Source: DATKZS01 sp035527835 [NCBI: bacterium]
Lineage (GTDB): Bacteria; RBG-13-61-14
Reading direction: 5' to 3'
Assembly (NCBI GenBank): GCA_035527835.1
Contig: DATKZS010000141.1
Coordinates: forward strand, 1 to 22,798
DNA length: 22,798 nt
Of the stretch, positions 14,156-22,564 are shown piece after piece. The position numbers and the translations under genes were made by a program. Under the pieces are notes generated by a model. That model saw only the letters and a list, made by a program, of their open reading frames with translations, had not been told where the DNA came from and searched no databases. The first letter of the stretch is position 1, and every line of letters starts with the position of its first letter.

Positions 14156-15748
14156 ATGGGACGAGTGGTGGGAATAGATTTAGGAACGAGCACTTCGTGC
14201 GTATCCATTGTTGAGACCGGCCAGCCCCGGGTGCTTCCCGGCCCGGACCAGCAGCTGATCCAGGCCTCGGTGGTGTCGTTTTTGGAGGACGGCCGGATCA
14301 TCGTGGGCAACGAGGCCAAGAATTTCATCATCGAGAACCCGGAGCGGACGGTCTATTCGGCGAAGCGTCTGATCGGGCGGAAGTTCTTCAGCTCCGAGGT
14401 GAAGAAGGCCAGCGCGGTCTCGACCTTCCGGATCGTGGAGGGCCCCAACCAGAGCGTGCGCATCCAGATCGGGGAGCGCCAGTACTCGTGTCCCGAGATC
14501 TCCGCCATGATCCTGATGGAAATGAAGCGGATCGCGGAGGCGGCGCTGGGCGAGGAGGTTGACCAGGCGGTCATCACCGTGCCGGCCAATTTCAACGACG
14601 GCCAGCGCCAGGCCACCAAGGACGCGGGCACCATCGCCGGCCTCAATGTCCTGCGCATCATCAACGAGCCCACCGCCGCGGCCCTGGCCTATGGCTTCGG
14701 CAAGGACCTGAGGCAGAAGATCGCGGTCTATGACCTCGGCGGCGGCACCTTCGATATCTCCATCCTCGAGATCGGCAACGACGTGTTCGAGGTCATCTCC
14801 ACCGCCGGCGACATGTACCTGGGCGGCGACGACTTCGACGACCGCCTCATTGACTACATGGCCGAGATGTTCATGCGCGAGCACGATATTGACCTGCGCA
14901 CCGACCGCCACGCCCTGCAGCGGCTCAAGGACATCGCGGAGCGCTCCAAAATCCAGTTGTCCACCGACCTGGAAACCAGGATCCATCTGCCCGCGATCGT
15001 GGAAAAGGACGGAAAGTCACTCGACCTCGACATCAGCATCAACCGCAACTACTTCGGCCAGATGGTGCACGACCTGATCCAGCGGACCTTCAAGGTCTGC
15101 GACGAGGCCCTCCAGAACGGACACCTCACCGTGGACGACATTGACGCGCTCATCCTGGTCGGCGGGCCCACCAAGATGCCCATCGTCCGCGAGGCCGCCA
15201 AGAGCTACTTCTTCAAGGAGCCCAAGGCCGACATTGACCCCGAGCTCGTCGTCTCCCTGGGCGCATCCATCCAGGCCTCCGCCCTGGTCGAGTCATCGGC
15301 CGGCGCCCTGCTCCTCGACGTCACCCCCATGTCCCTCGGAATCGAGACCGCCGGAGGGCTCATGGACACCCTGATCGAGCGCAATACCCCGATCCCCACC
15401 GAGCAGAGCCGCATCTTCACCACCATCCGCGACAACCAGACCGCGGTCAAGATCCGCATCTTCCAGGGAGAGCAAAGGTTCTGCAAGGACAACGAGCTGC
15501 TCGGCGAGTTCCGCCTCACCGACCTCCCCGCCGCCCTCAAGGGCGACCCCAAAATCGAGGTCACCTTTGAAATTGACGCCAACGGCATCGTCAACGTCAC
15601 GGCCCGCGACCGCGACACCGGCAAGGCCCGGTCCGTCCAGCTCAACGTCTCCGGCGGCCTGTCCAAGGAGGAAATCGAGAAGCTCAAGGCCGAGCACTCG
15701 GGCGCCGAGGGCGTCGCGGTTTACAAGTCGCCTCATCAACTGGAATGA
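14156..15748 (+). CDS. Hsp70/DnaK-family chaperone lacking the helical lid
   Basis: 530 aa, against roughly 600-640 for standard DnaK. AAGGAG precedes the ATG. The ATPase domain is complete: GIDLGTSTS (6-14), [17 protein letters not shown] (from about 142), [24 protein letters not shown] (from about 193) and LVGGPTKMP. The interdomain linker [14 protein letters not shown] starts near 384. The beta substrate-binding domain continues through [19 protein letters not shown] sequence (here [15 protein letters not shown]) to [16 protein letters not shown], then ends in [11 protein letters not shown], so the alpha-helical lid is missing and no EEVD-like tail exists. It is first of four co-directional genes and directly precedes a J-protein, its likely partner. 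No GrpE gene is in the window. It is likely a specialised paralogue, not the housekeeping DnaK. Confidence 0.92.
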   Translation: MGRVVGIDLGTSTSCVSIVETGQPRVLPGPDQQLIQASVVSFLEDGRIIVGNEAKNFIIENPERTVYSAKRLIGRKFFSSEVKKASAVSTFRIVEGPNQSVRIQIGERQYSCPEISAMILMEMKRIAEAALGEEVDQAVITVPANFNDGQRQATKDAGTIAGLNVLRIINEPTAAALAYGFGKDLRQKIAVYDLGGGTFDISILEIGNDVFEVISTAGDMYLGGDDFDDRLIDYMAEMFMREHDIDLRTDRHALQRLKDIAERSKIQLSTDLETRIHLPAIVEKDGKSLDLDISINRNYFGQMVHDLIQRTFKVCDEALQNGHLTVDDIDALILVGGPTKMPIVREAAKSYFFKEPKADIDPELVVSLGASIQASALVESSAGALLLDVTPMSLGIETAGGLMDTLIERNTPIPTEQSRIFTTIRDNQTAVKIRIFQGEQRFCKDNELLGEFRLTDLPAALKGDPKIEVTFEIDANGIVNVTARDRDTGKARSVQLNVSGGLSKEEIEKLKAEHSGAEGVAVYKSPHQLE

Positions 15749-15787
15749 TCCGCGGCCCGGCCGGCCTCCGGCGCGCAACCCGCGGAT
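15748..15787 (+). other. GC-rich hairpin between hsp70 and J-protein genes
   Basis: ATCCGCGG (15748-15755, overlapping the last base of the hsp70 stop) and CCGCGGAT (15780-15787) form an 8-bp stem; the 24-nt loop contains further GGCCGG/CCGGCC pairing. With no T-tract after it, it looks like an attenuation or RNA-processing hairpin within the operon and less like a full terminator. Confidence 0.45.
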
Positions 15788-15842
15788 GCTTCCGCGTAAC
15801 AGATGCTTGTAATGCCAATACCAAGGGAGGACGTTTTATACA

Positions 15843-16376
15843 ATGGACCCGGCGTTCAAAAATGAAGTGGTTGCCCTGGCAAAAAACATTGACGAGCTCG
15901 ACTACTACCAGGTGCTCAGGGTCAGCCAGAAATCCTTTACCGCCGAGATCAAAAAGGCCTATTTCGACCAGTCGCGCTACTTCCACCCGGACAAGTATTA
16001 CGGCGAGGACCCGCAGATTTTGGGGATGATCTCCAGGATTTTCAAGCGCATCACCGAGGCCTACAAGGTGCTGTCCGACGAGGACAAGCGCGCGGCCTAC
16101 AACAAGGGATTGGCCCAGCCGGACCGCCTAAGGTTCGTCCGCTTTGACCTCAAGGCCCTGGAACAGATCAAGACCGGAGGCGCCCCCGAGAACGAGGGAC
16201 AGACCGCCATGGGCAAGAAATATTACCAGCTCGCCAAGCAGTCCATCAATAACAAGGACTACAAGAGCGCCCGCATCAACCTGCAACTGGCCGCCAAAAT
16301 GGAGCCAACCAACCAGACCTTCCGCCTCCGCCTCCAGGAGGTGGAAGAGCTCTTGAAAGAGAAGAAAAAGGTCTGA
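15843..16376 (+). CDS. J-domain co-chaperone with C-terminal TPR-like helices
   Basis: 177 aa. An N-terminal J-domain spans about residues 18-90: DYYQVLRVSQKSFTAEIKKAY, the H48-P49-D50 tripeptide that stimulates Hsp70 ATPase, then ITEAYKVLSDEDKRAAYN. There is no Gly/Phe region, zinc-finger domain or CTD, so it is a class C J-protein. Residues 123-174 (MGKKYYQLAKQSINNKDYKSARINLQLAAKMEPTNQTF and following) look like a TPR-type helical hairpin for partner or cargo binding. It follows hsp70 by 94 nt and precedes the LolA-like gene by 26 nt. GGGAGG lies 12 nt before the ATG, a slightly long spacing. It most likely serves the adjacent lidless Hsp70. No signal peptide, so cytosolic. Confidence 0.9.
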   Translation: MDPAFKNEVVALAKNIDELDYYQVLRVSQKSFTAEIKKAYFDQSRYFHPDKYYGEDPQILGMISRIFKRITEAYKVLSDEDKRAAYNKGLAQPDRLRFVRFDLKALEQIKTGGAPENEGQTAMGKKYYQLAKQSINNKDYKSARINLQLAAKMEPTNQTFRLRLQEVEELLKEKKKV

Positions 16377-16402
16377 ACGGACCCGAAACAGGAGTGGATA
16401 AA

Positions 16403-17248
16403 ATGGGCGGCAAGAGATGGGAGGTCGAGAAGTTGGCGGCGGCGTGTTTGGCCGCCGGCCTTGCCCTTTCCGCGCCGGCCTTCGGCCAGGCCCCTCCCGC
16501 CGCGCCTCCCGCGTCCGCCCCGGCCCCCGCTCCAAACGGCCCGGCCCAGCAGCTCACCGGCGACCAGGTCATGCAGAAGGTCCGCGACAATCAGTACTCC
16601 GACACCATGGACGCAACCATCGTCATGACCCTGGTTGACAAGAACGGCATCTCGCAGACCAAGCGCTTCCGCATCCAGCGCGAGAAGGACAAGGTCCTGA
16701 TCCGATTCCTCGACCCGCCCGACATCAAGGACACCGGCTATTTGATCATCCAGGACGAGAACCAAAAGAACCTGGTCTACGTCTATTTCCCGCCGCCCAC
16801 CGACGACTACCGCCAGATCAGCGTGGACGACCAGAGCGGGAACCAGGCCTTCCTGGGCTCTGACTTCGACGTCACCGACTTCCAGATCCAGGACCCGGAA
16901 CAAACCGAAAACAAGTACCTCCGTACCGAGAAACTGGCCGGAATCGAGTGCCACGTGGTGGAAAGCACCCCCAAGGACCCCAACTACAAGTACGGAAAGG
17001 TGCTCTCCTGGGTCCGAACCGATTACTGGCTCCCCATCCGCGTCCAGTTCTTCGACCGCCAGGGAAAGCTGGTCAAGGACCTCAAGGTCAAGAAGTTCAA
17101 GTCCGTGGGAGACCGCAAGGTAGCGTCCAGCTCCGAGATGAACAACCTGGCCGATGACCATAAAACTTTGCTCGACCTCGACCGGATCCAGTTCGAGGTC
17201 AAATTCCCCGACGACAATTTCACCATCCGGCGGCTCACCAAACCATAG
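16403..17248 (+). CDS. periplasmic LolA-like outer-membrane lipoprotein-sorting protein
   Basis: 281 aa from ATG at 16403, chosen because AGGAG (16390-16394) lies 8 nt upstream; an in-frame GTG at 16394 overlaps that site. A signal peptide covers residues 1-28, then a Pro/Ala-rich linker to about 50. The domain from residue 52 (LTGDQVMQKVRDNQYSDTMDATIVMTL, KRFRIQREKDKVLIRFLDPPDIKDTGYLI, VYVYFPPPTDDYRQIS, KYLRTEKLAGIECHVVES, VLSWVRTDYWLPIRVQFFDRQGKLVKDL) matches the LolA-like lipoprotein-sorting family of unclosed half-barrels that carry lipid through the periplasm (PF17131-type). Such genes often neighbour DUF1302-type barrels and MMPL/RND exporters; here the barrel follows after 4 nt but no exporter is present. 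Confidence 0.87.
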   Translation: MGGKRWEVEKLAAACLAAGLALSAPAFGQAPPAAPPASAPAPAPNGPAQQLTGDQVMQKVRDNQYSDTMDATIVMTLVDKNGISQTKRFRIQREKDKVLIRFLDPPDIKDTGYLIIQDENQKNLVYVYFPPPTDDYRQISVDDQSGNQAFLGSDFDVTDFQIQDPEQTENKYLRTEKLAGIECHVVESTPKDPNYKYGKVLSWVRTDYWLPIRVQFFDRQGKLVKDLKVKKFKSVGDRKVASSSEMNNLADDHKTLLDLDRIQFEVKFPDDNFTIRRLTKP

Positions 17249-17252
17249 ACCC

Positions 17253-18833
17253 ATGAAAAACCGGCGCGCCCCACTTTGCCCACTCATCGCCCGGTGCTTG
17301 GCCGCCCTGCTCCTCTCCTGCTCCCTGCTGTTCCCCACGGCCCGGCCCGCATGGGCCGACCCTCCCGGGCAGGGGCCGGCCAAGCCGGACCCCGGCCGGC
17401 CCGCTCCCGACCAATCATCCTCGGACGAGGAAGAAGAGCTGATATTCGGCGAGGAAGAAAAAGGCCCGGAGTATCCATCCCGCTCCCTGCGCGCCCAGGC
17501 CGCGGCCCGCAAATGGGAGGGACGGGTCAACATCGGAGGCTACTTCGAGAACGAGGCCGCATTTGACACCGTCCAGGAAAATTCCCGGGAGGACATGATA
17601 GACTTCCGCTCCAAAATCTTCGCCTACGGGACCTATACCTTTTCCGAGCGCGCCTCCCTGCGCCTATCCATCCTGACCCTCTACTGGATCCTGGAGGGCG
17701 GAAACGACAAACAGCAGTCCGAGTCCGAGCTCTACGAGGGATACCTCGCCTTCAAGTATCCCCGGGCCGACCTCTATCTGGGACAGATGCTGGTGAGATG
17801 GGGCGTGTGCAACCTGTTCTCGCCCACCAACGCCGTGAACCCCGTCAACTACCGGAGCTTCATTGACCCCGATGCCGAGGACCTGCGCATCCCCCTGCCC
17901 ATGATTAAAACCAACTTCTTCGGGGAGGGCTTCACCCTCGAGGCCCTCTACATTCCCGTTTTCCGCTCATCCGTGTTCCAGCTCACCGGCTCCGACCTGG
18001 CCCTGGTCCAGACCCAGGGCGCGAGGTCGCGCGTCCCGGAAGGCCTCGACCCCTTCCTCACCCGGACCCTGCAGAACTATCCCGCCCAGTCCATTGACTT
18101 CAGAGAACAAAAGTTCCTCATGGGCGAGGCCGCCGTCAAACTATCCATTGCCCGCGGGTCCTCGCAAACCGAGCTCGTTTACTTCGCCACCCGCGAGGAC
18201 TTCCCCATCGTCATCTACGCCGCTCCCGACACCACGAACAATCCCGACGCCACCGGCGACCTTAGCCTCGAATTCAACCGCTACGAGCTCTACGGCATCA
18301 CCTATAAGACCCACCTCAAGGGCGTGGACCTCTTCACCGAGTACGCCTACAGCCCCAGGCGGTTCATCACCGCCGCCCTCTACTCCACCGTCCCGCCCGA
18401 AAGAGTCATGGAAAAGACCAAAAGGATAAAAAGGCCATGGCAGGCCGCGTCCATCGAGCTCGATTACCTCGACCCGGAAGGAGACTTTTTCCTCAAGTTC
18501 GGCGCCGAGCGCAGCACCTACTTGAACGCGCCCGAACACCTCTTCCTCTCCTCCGCCGACTCCCTCTACTTCCTCGCCCTGCTCCGCCTCTTCCTCCTCA
18601 ACAACTCCGTCATGCCCGAGTGGAGGGTCATCAACATCCAGGCCGGATCAAACCAGTGGTTCATAAGCCCCCGCGTCAAATACCATTTCCTCGACCGCTG
18701 CGACCTCACCGCCGGACTCAACATCTTCGCCGGCGCGGCCGGAGGACAGTCCAACAACGCCCAGGAATCAACCCCCATCGTCATCCTCTCCGACAACAAC
18801 CAGTTCTTCGTATCATTCCGCTGGTCATTCTGA
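17253..18833 (+). CDS. DUF1302-like outer-membrane beta-barrel protein
   Basis: 526 aa from ATG at 17253, 4 nt after the LolA-like stop. A signal peptide ends at about residue 35 (PAWA/DPP). Next comes an acidic Pro-rich linker (SSSDEEEELIFGEEEKG) and then repeated amphipathic strands typical of a barrel, ending FFVSFRWSF with a C-terminal Phe, the BAM insertion signal. The central stretch YLGQMLVRWGVCNLFSPTNAVNPVNYRSFIDPDAEDLRIPLPMIKT matches the G-x-x-x-x-WG-x-x-x-x-F-x-P-x-x-x-x-NP hallmark of DUF1302 proteins. Such barrels occur with LolA-like and MMPL proteins in lipid or sterol/hopanoid transport contexts; transport across the outer membrane is inferred. It is convergent with the second yfhO-like gene 101 nt away. 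Confidence 0.85.
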   Translation: MKNRRAPLCPLIARCLAALLLSCSLLFPTARPAWADPPGQGPAKPDPGRPAPDQSSSDEEEELIFGEEEKGPEYPSRSLRAQAAARKWEGRVNIGGYFENEAAFDTVQENSREDMIDFRSKIFAYGTYTFSERASLRLSILTLYWILEGGNDKQQSESELYEGYLAFKYPRADLYLGQMLVRWGVCNLFSPTNAVNPVNYRSFIDPDAEDLRIPLPMIKTNFFGEGFTLEALYIPVFRSSVFQLTGSDLALVQTQGARSRVPEGLDPFLTRTLQNYPAQSIDFREQKFLMGEAAVKLSIARGSSQTELVYFATREDFPIVIYAAPDTTNNPDATGDLSLEFNRYELYGITYKTHLKGVDLFTEYAYSPRRFITAALYSTVPPERVMEKTKRIKRPWQAASIELDYLDPEGDFFLKFGAERSTYLNAPEHLFLSSADSLYFLALLRLFLLNNSVMPEWRVINIQAGSNQWFISPRVKYHFLDRCDLTAGLNIFAGAAGGQSNNAQESTPIVILSDNNQFFVSFRWSF

Positions 18834-18842
18834 TCCCTCGTT

Positions 18843-18890
18843 CCCAGGGCTTCCGCCCCGGGTTAACCAAGCATCGCCCCTTCGGAGCTG
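18843..18890. repeat. degraded copy of the 9574-9678 repeat
   Basis: CCCAGGGC (18843-18850) and GCCCCGGG (18855-18862) form a hairpin with one mismatch around TTCC, and TCGCCCCTTCGGAGCTG (18874-18890) matches 15 of 17 bases at 9574. Hairpin and repeat unit are in the same order as in the larger copy. It sits between convergent genes and could end transcripts, though no T-tract follows on either strand. Confidence 0.6.
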
Positions 18891-18934
18891 GTCATCCGGC
18901 TCACCCGCGGACTATTTTATGTCCCTTAAAAAAA

Positions 18935-18964
18935 TTACTTGGCGGCCTTGTCGCCTTGGCGGTT
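18935..18964 (-). repeat. single gccaag repeat unit forming the 3' end of a gene
   Basis: On the minus strand this is AACCGCCAAGGCGACAAG followed by GCCGCCAAGTAA, closely like 30-66 (aaccgccaagacgccaag and onward to cgccaagtaa). The last nine codons (NRQGDKAAK) and the TAA stop of the second yfhO-like gene are read from it, so the repeat has replaced or extended the original 3' end. Confidence 0.7.
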
Positions 18965-21718
18965 AACTCTTCCGCTCACCATCGCCCCGATAAAAACGAT
19001 CCAGCTCATGAGCGCGCACCACAGGCCGATGCGGAAGGGGGCGGGGACGAAGGTGAAGGCGATGGAGTGATGGCCTTGGGGGACCTGGATGGCGCGGAAG
19101 GCGCAGTCGGCGCGGTGGATGGGGGCGGGGGCGCCGTCAATGGCGGCTTGCCAGCCGGGGTAATAGGTGTCGGCGAGGATGAGGGCGCCGGCGCCGTCCA
19201 TGTCCACCGTCGCCGTGACGCGGTCCGCTGAAAACCGCTCGTCCGCGACGCGGCCCGGACCCGCGGGCCACGGAGATCCCAAGCCGTCCACCACGGCCTC
19301 GGTCCCGCCGCTCCATCGCCTTGCGCGCAGGCCGGCGAGGCACGAATCAAAGTCCGGGACCACGGCCACGTTCTTGGCCACGCGCAGCCGGGGCAGGGCC
19401 TGATCGTTGTGGTAGCACTTGCTCTCGCCCGTGTCTTCGAGCTTCCAGACCCTTTCGAACGCGGCCCTTTTTCCCGGGTCGTGGAAGTCGGCCCACAGAG
19501 CGTAATCGGAGCGGGCGTCGTTGTTGGGCCCGGGCAGGACGGAGAAGACGGGGGCGGACCGCGGGGCCGCGGCGAGCCGGACCGGGACCCATTTGCGCTC
19601 CGCGGGCTCGCGGCGGGGGTCCAGGTAGCGAGAGTAGATGAGGGCCGCGCCGGCGGCACTTTTCTCGGCCACCTGCATGATGACGCCGTCGCCCGGCTCG
19701 GCCAGGGCGCGGGGCATGAGCGCGATGAAGCCCGCCGGCGCGCGTTGCAGCCCGTCCGCGCCGGGCCCCATGATGAGGGCGGAGGGAGCGTGCTGGAGCC
19801 AGCCGTTCCTGGCCCCCCGCTGGATCTCCTGCCGGATCGGCTGGATGTAGCCGGGCAGAGGCGCAATGACCAGGGCGTTCTTGAAGAGGCCGGGGATCAG
19901 CTCCGGCGGCGGGAGAAAATCGTCGGCGATGAGCGAGCGGACCGAGGCCTGGGCCGCGAAGGGCGAGGTGAGGGCCCGGGGTTCGAGCGTGAAGTAGTAG
20001 TGGGTGAGGTAATAGATGACGGTCTGGCTGCGGTCCCATCCGTTGGCGGCGGCGATGGTCCGGACCAGCGCGTCCGGGAAGATCATCTCGTAGGACCGGA
20101 AGTCGTGGCGGCCGAGGAAAATGCCCAGGCTGGGGTGGAGGGTCTCGCCGCGGCCGATGAAGCGGTATTCGGGTCCGGGAGGGACGCAGGCGGCGACATC
20201 GGGCCTGGCAAGCTGCTTGAAAGGGTGCGGCAGGAGCCGCCGGTCCAGGGCACGGTCGTACGCCAGCAGCTCGATTGCGGCGAGCGCGATCAGCGGCCAG
20301 GGCCGGCGGATGAACAGGGCGAGGCCGAGCAAGGCCAGAACGGCGGCGAAGGCGAGCGCCGGTCCCCGGATGAACGGAGAGTCGAGCGGCAGGCCGGCCT
20401 GCGCAACCAGCATCGCCGCGCCCGCGCCGGAGATAACGCACAACAAGACCAGGCTTAAAATGAGCGGCCGCCGGAAGGCCGGGAGATGGAGGCGCTCCAG
20501 GGCGGGACCGGCCAGGGCGGAGGCGGCGAGCCCGGTGGTGAAGGTGGTGAAGCGCCAGTTCGAGACCTGGGTGAAGGGCGGGACACTGGCCAAGAGCGAG
20601 AAGGGGAAGATGCCGAAGGCCAGCCCGAGGGACGCGATCACGACGATGCAGAAGAACCCGGTCTCCGCGGTGAGGCGCTTGAGGGAGGCGAGCGAGAAGA
20701 TGAAAAAGAAGACCGCGATGGTCCCGGCGTACTCGAAGGGAACGGGGAAGGTGGCGTTGTTCCAGGTGGCTGGCGGGAACCGCGCGGCGAAGAATTCCTG
20801 GAGGGAGGCCATGATTCCGGCGTTCATGTGGACGATGGCCGCGTCCCACAGTGGGCTCATGACGCCGATCAGGCCGCGCGGATCGAGGTGGAGCTCGCCG
20901 TACCCCGGAATGTGGTGCGAAAAAGCCCGCGCCAGGTACTCCGTGAACGGCAATAGCTGGGGAAGCGCGAGCAGCGCCCCCGCCGCCACCGCCGCGGCCG
21001 GGAGCAGCACGTAGCGGCCGGGCCGGAGCGGAGTCTTGCGCGCGAAGAGAGTTATGAGGTAGAGGCCGTAGCCGATGACCAGGGCCTCGAACGGGATCTG
21101 CGGGTTCCCGCCCATCAGCGATAGCCCGAAGGCCGCGGCCACGAGCAAGGCGGACGAGAACCGCGGGAGGAGCGCGAGCCGGTGCATGGCGAACACGCAC
21201 CAGGGCAGGAGGAACACCGGGCCGATCACGGAGTTGATGTTCAAGGTGTTGAAGCCGGTGAAGCCGTAGACCACGGCGCCGAGGATCGCGCCCCTCCGCG
21301 ACGCCCCCAGTCCGCGGGACAGCGCAAAGGCCCCGGCCAGCGAGATCAGGAGCTTGATGGCCAGAAAGAGGTTCAAGCCGAGCGGAAAGGGGAAGAGGTA
21401 CTTCACGATACTGTAAGGCAGGATGGTCTCGTCCAGGGTATTGGCGAGCAGGGGCAGGCCGCACCCGGAAAACGGGTTCCACAGCGGAAAATGGCCGCTC
21501 CTCACTTCCTCCCGCGCCAGCCACGCCACCGGATACGTGTGCGCCACGCAGTGCTCGTCCCAGATATACTTCCCGGCCACCCCGCCCTCGCGCCCGGCGT
21601 AAGGCGCAAGATACACCCCGGCCAGGACGAGGAGCCACGGCAAGGCGCGGAGCCAATCATGCGGGCTTAAAGGCCTTTCTCTAATGTGCTGATTCGTTTT
21701 CGCTGAAAAGCCGTTCAT
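18935..21718 (-). CDS. second YfhO-family polytopic membrane protein
   Basis: 927 aa. A first helix near 28-43 is followed by a loop with the YfhO pattern (DEHCVAHTYPVAWLAREEVRSGHFPLWNPFSGCGLPLLA), about a dozen helices to residue 480, a long soluble domain, and a final helix (GLWCALMSWIVFIGAMVSG). The tail LILADTYYPGWQAAIDGAPAPIHRADCAFRAIQVPQGHHSIAF aligns with LFISDAMYPGWRVFADG onward in the 5054 protein, so the two are paralogues. A role in envelope glycan transfer is inferred from YfhO relatives. It starts 18 nt after the stop of the DprA-like gene, so it may be co-transcribed with it although function looks unrelated; no Shine-Dalgarno sequence is apparent. Its C-terminal nine residues come from a dispersed repeat. 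A full high-GC alternative frame exists but lacks any family match. Confidence 0.87.
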   Translation of the reverse strand: MNGFSAKTNQHIRERPLSPHDWLRALPWLLVLAGVYLAPYAGREGGVAGKYIWDEHCVAHTYPVAWLAREEVRSGHFPLWNPFSGCGLPLLANTLDETILPYSIVKYLFPFPLGLNLFLAIKLLISLAGAFALSRGLGASRRGAILGAVVYGFTGFNTLNINSVIGPVFLLPWCVFAMHRLALLPRFSSALLVAAAFGLSLMGGNPQIPFEALVIGYGLYLITLFARKTPLRPGRYVLLPAAAVAAGALLALPQLLPFTEYLARAFSHHIPGYGELHLDPRGLIGVMSPLWDAAIVHMNAGIMASLQEFFAARFPPATWNNATFPVPFEYAGTIAVFFFIFSLASLKRLTAETGFFCIVVIASLGLAFGIFPFSLLASVPPFTQVSNWRFTTFTTGLAASALAGPALERLHLPAFRRPLILSLVLLCVISGAGAAMLVAQAGLPLDSPFIRGPALAFAAVLALLGLALFIRRPWPLIALAAIELLAYDRALDRRLLPHPFKQLARPDVAACVPPGPEYRFIGRGETLHPSLGIFLGRHDFRSYEMIFPDALVRTIAAANGWDRSQTVIYYLTHYYFTLEPRALTSPFAAQASVRSLIADDFLPPPELIPGLFKNALVIAPLPGYIQPIRQEIQRGARNGWLQHAPSALIMGPGADGLQRAPAGFIALMPRALAEPGDGVIMQVAEKSAAGAALIYSRYLDPRREPAERKWVPVRLAAAPRSAPVFSVLPGPNNDARSDYALWADFHDPGKRAAFERVWKLEDTGESKCYHNDQALPRLRVAKNVAVVPDFDSCLAGLRARRWSGGTEAVVDGLGSPWPAGPGRVADERFSADRVTATVDMDGAGALILADTYYPGWQAAIDGAPAPIHRADCAFRAIQVPQGHHSIAFTFVPAPFRIGLWCALMSWIVFIGAMVSGRVNRQGDKAAK

Positions 21719-21736
21719 TCGAAAATGGTGTCGCCG

Positions 21737-22564
21737 TCACTTGTCCCGCCCGAAATCGAGCGAGAGCTGAGCGTCAGCTGTAGTTGGCTTCGGCTGAGGA
21801 GAAGAAGGGACTTCACGGTTCACGGCCAATGGATGATGAATCGCGGTTTCTTTTTCATTCGAGTGCTGGGGCACGCCCAGCTCAGCGAAATATTTTTTTA
21901 AGCTCTTGCGGTCATGGCCGGGAATGCCAAGATCATAAAGAGCTTGATTGATGATGTGGCTTCCGGTGAAGCAGGGCAATCCGGCCTTGACCGCGGCCTT
22001 GGCGGTTATCAGGGTCTTGGAGCCTTTTTCGGCGTACGGAATGAAAACAATATCGGCCAGCGCGCAGGCGATGAAGTTCCTTTTCATTACGTTCTTGCGG
22101 ATCTGACGCGAGACATCCGGCTCCGTAATGGAGAGCATGAGAAGCTCGCCTTCCCGGGCGCGGCGAAGATATTCATCGCGCTCGAACCAGTCCTTATCAA
22201 CCGGGGGCGGGAAGCGGTCAAGGATGAAGCTCTCGAATGTTTCATGGGCCAGTCCCTTGCTGGAAAAACAGGTGACCGTGTTATGCAGCTTTCGATGATT
22301 GCCCATGCGGAAAATCTCGGTCTCGTAAAAAGACCGCCAGCCCCCGATGTAATTCATGCTGTGTTCCTTGACGGTGTAAAGCACCTCGTTGCCCGCCCAG
22401 AAGGCGTCCGCGGGAATGGCGTCCGCGCAGATCACGCCCATGGTAAAACCGTCCAGCAGCTCCAGCGGGCCGTGGAAATAAAGCGTGGGCGCCTCCCGGC
22501 CCAGCCGCTCCTTGAGCCGGCGGGGATAGGAGCGGTTGCTCGTTTTCAGGACTTTATATTCCAT
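21737..22564 (-). CDS. DprA/SMF-like (SLOG-fold) nucleotide-binding protein
   Basis: 275 aa, overlapping the upstream methyltransferase gene by 19 nt. The start of the protein follows DprA: SYPRRLKERLGREAPTLYFHGPLELL resembles the YP-x-x-L...PP-x-LY-x-G opening, and NVMKRNFIACALADIVFIPYAEKGSKTLITAKAAVKAGLPCFTGSHIIN-Q-ALYDLGI resembles the DprA run RN-x-I-A-x-LSD...GSL-x-TA-x-x-A...PG...N-x-L-x-x-G. The usual VG-[ST]-R nucleotide-loop signature is replaced by VICADAIPAD, and residues 60-150 are unlike DprA, so it is a divergent SLOG-superfamily member. The last residues include QLSLDF (266-271), resembling a sliding-clamp-binding motif. Known DprA loads RecA on single-stranded DNA; the coupling to a DNA methyltransferase argues for a defence or restriction-linked role instead. 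Confidence 0.72.
   Translation of the reverse strand: MEYKVLKTSNRSYPRRLKERLGREAPTLYFHGPLELLDGFTMGVICADAIPADAFWAGNEVLYTVKEHSMNYIGGWRSFYETEIFRMGNHRKLHNTVTCFSSKGLAHETFESFILDRFPPPVDKDWFERDEYLRRAREGELLMLSITEPDVSRQIRKNVMKRNFIACALADIVFIPYAEKGSKTLITAKAAVKAGLPCFTGSHIINQALYDLGIPGHDRKSLKKYFAELGVPQHSNEKETAIHHPLAVNREVPSSPQPKPTTADAQLSLDFGRDK

Noticed and set aside
19347-21656. 769-codon frame on the same strand as the second yfhO-like gene
   Set aside because: Arg/Pro/Ala-rich out-of-frame reading; the 927-aa frame has membrane helices and YfhO motifs.
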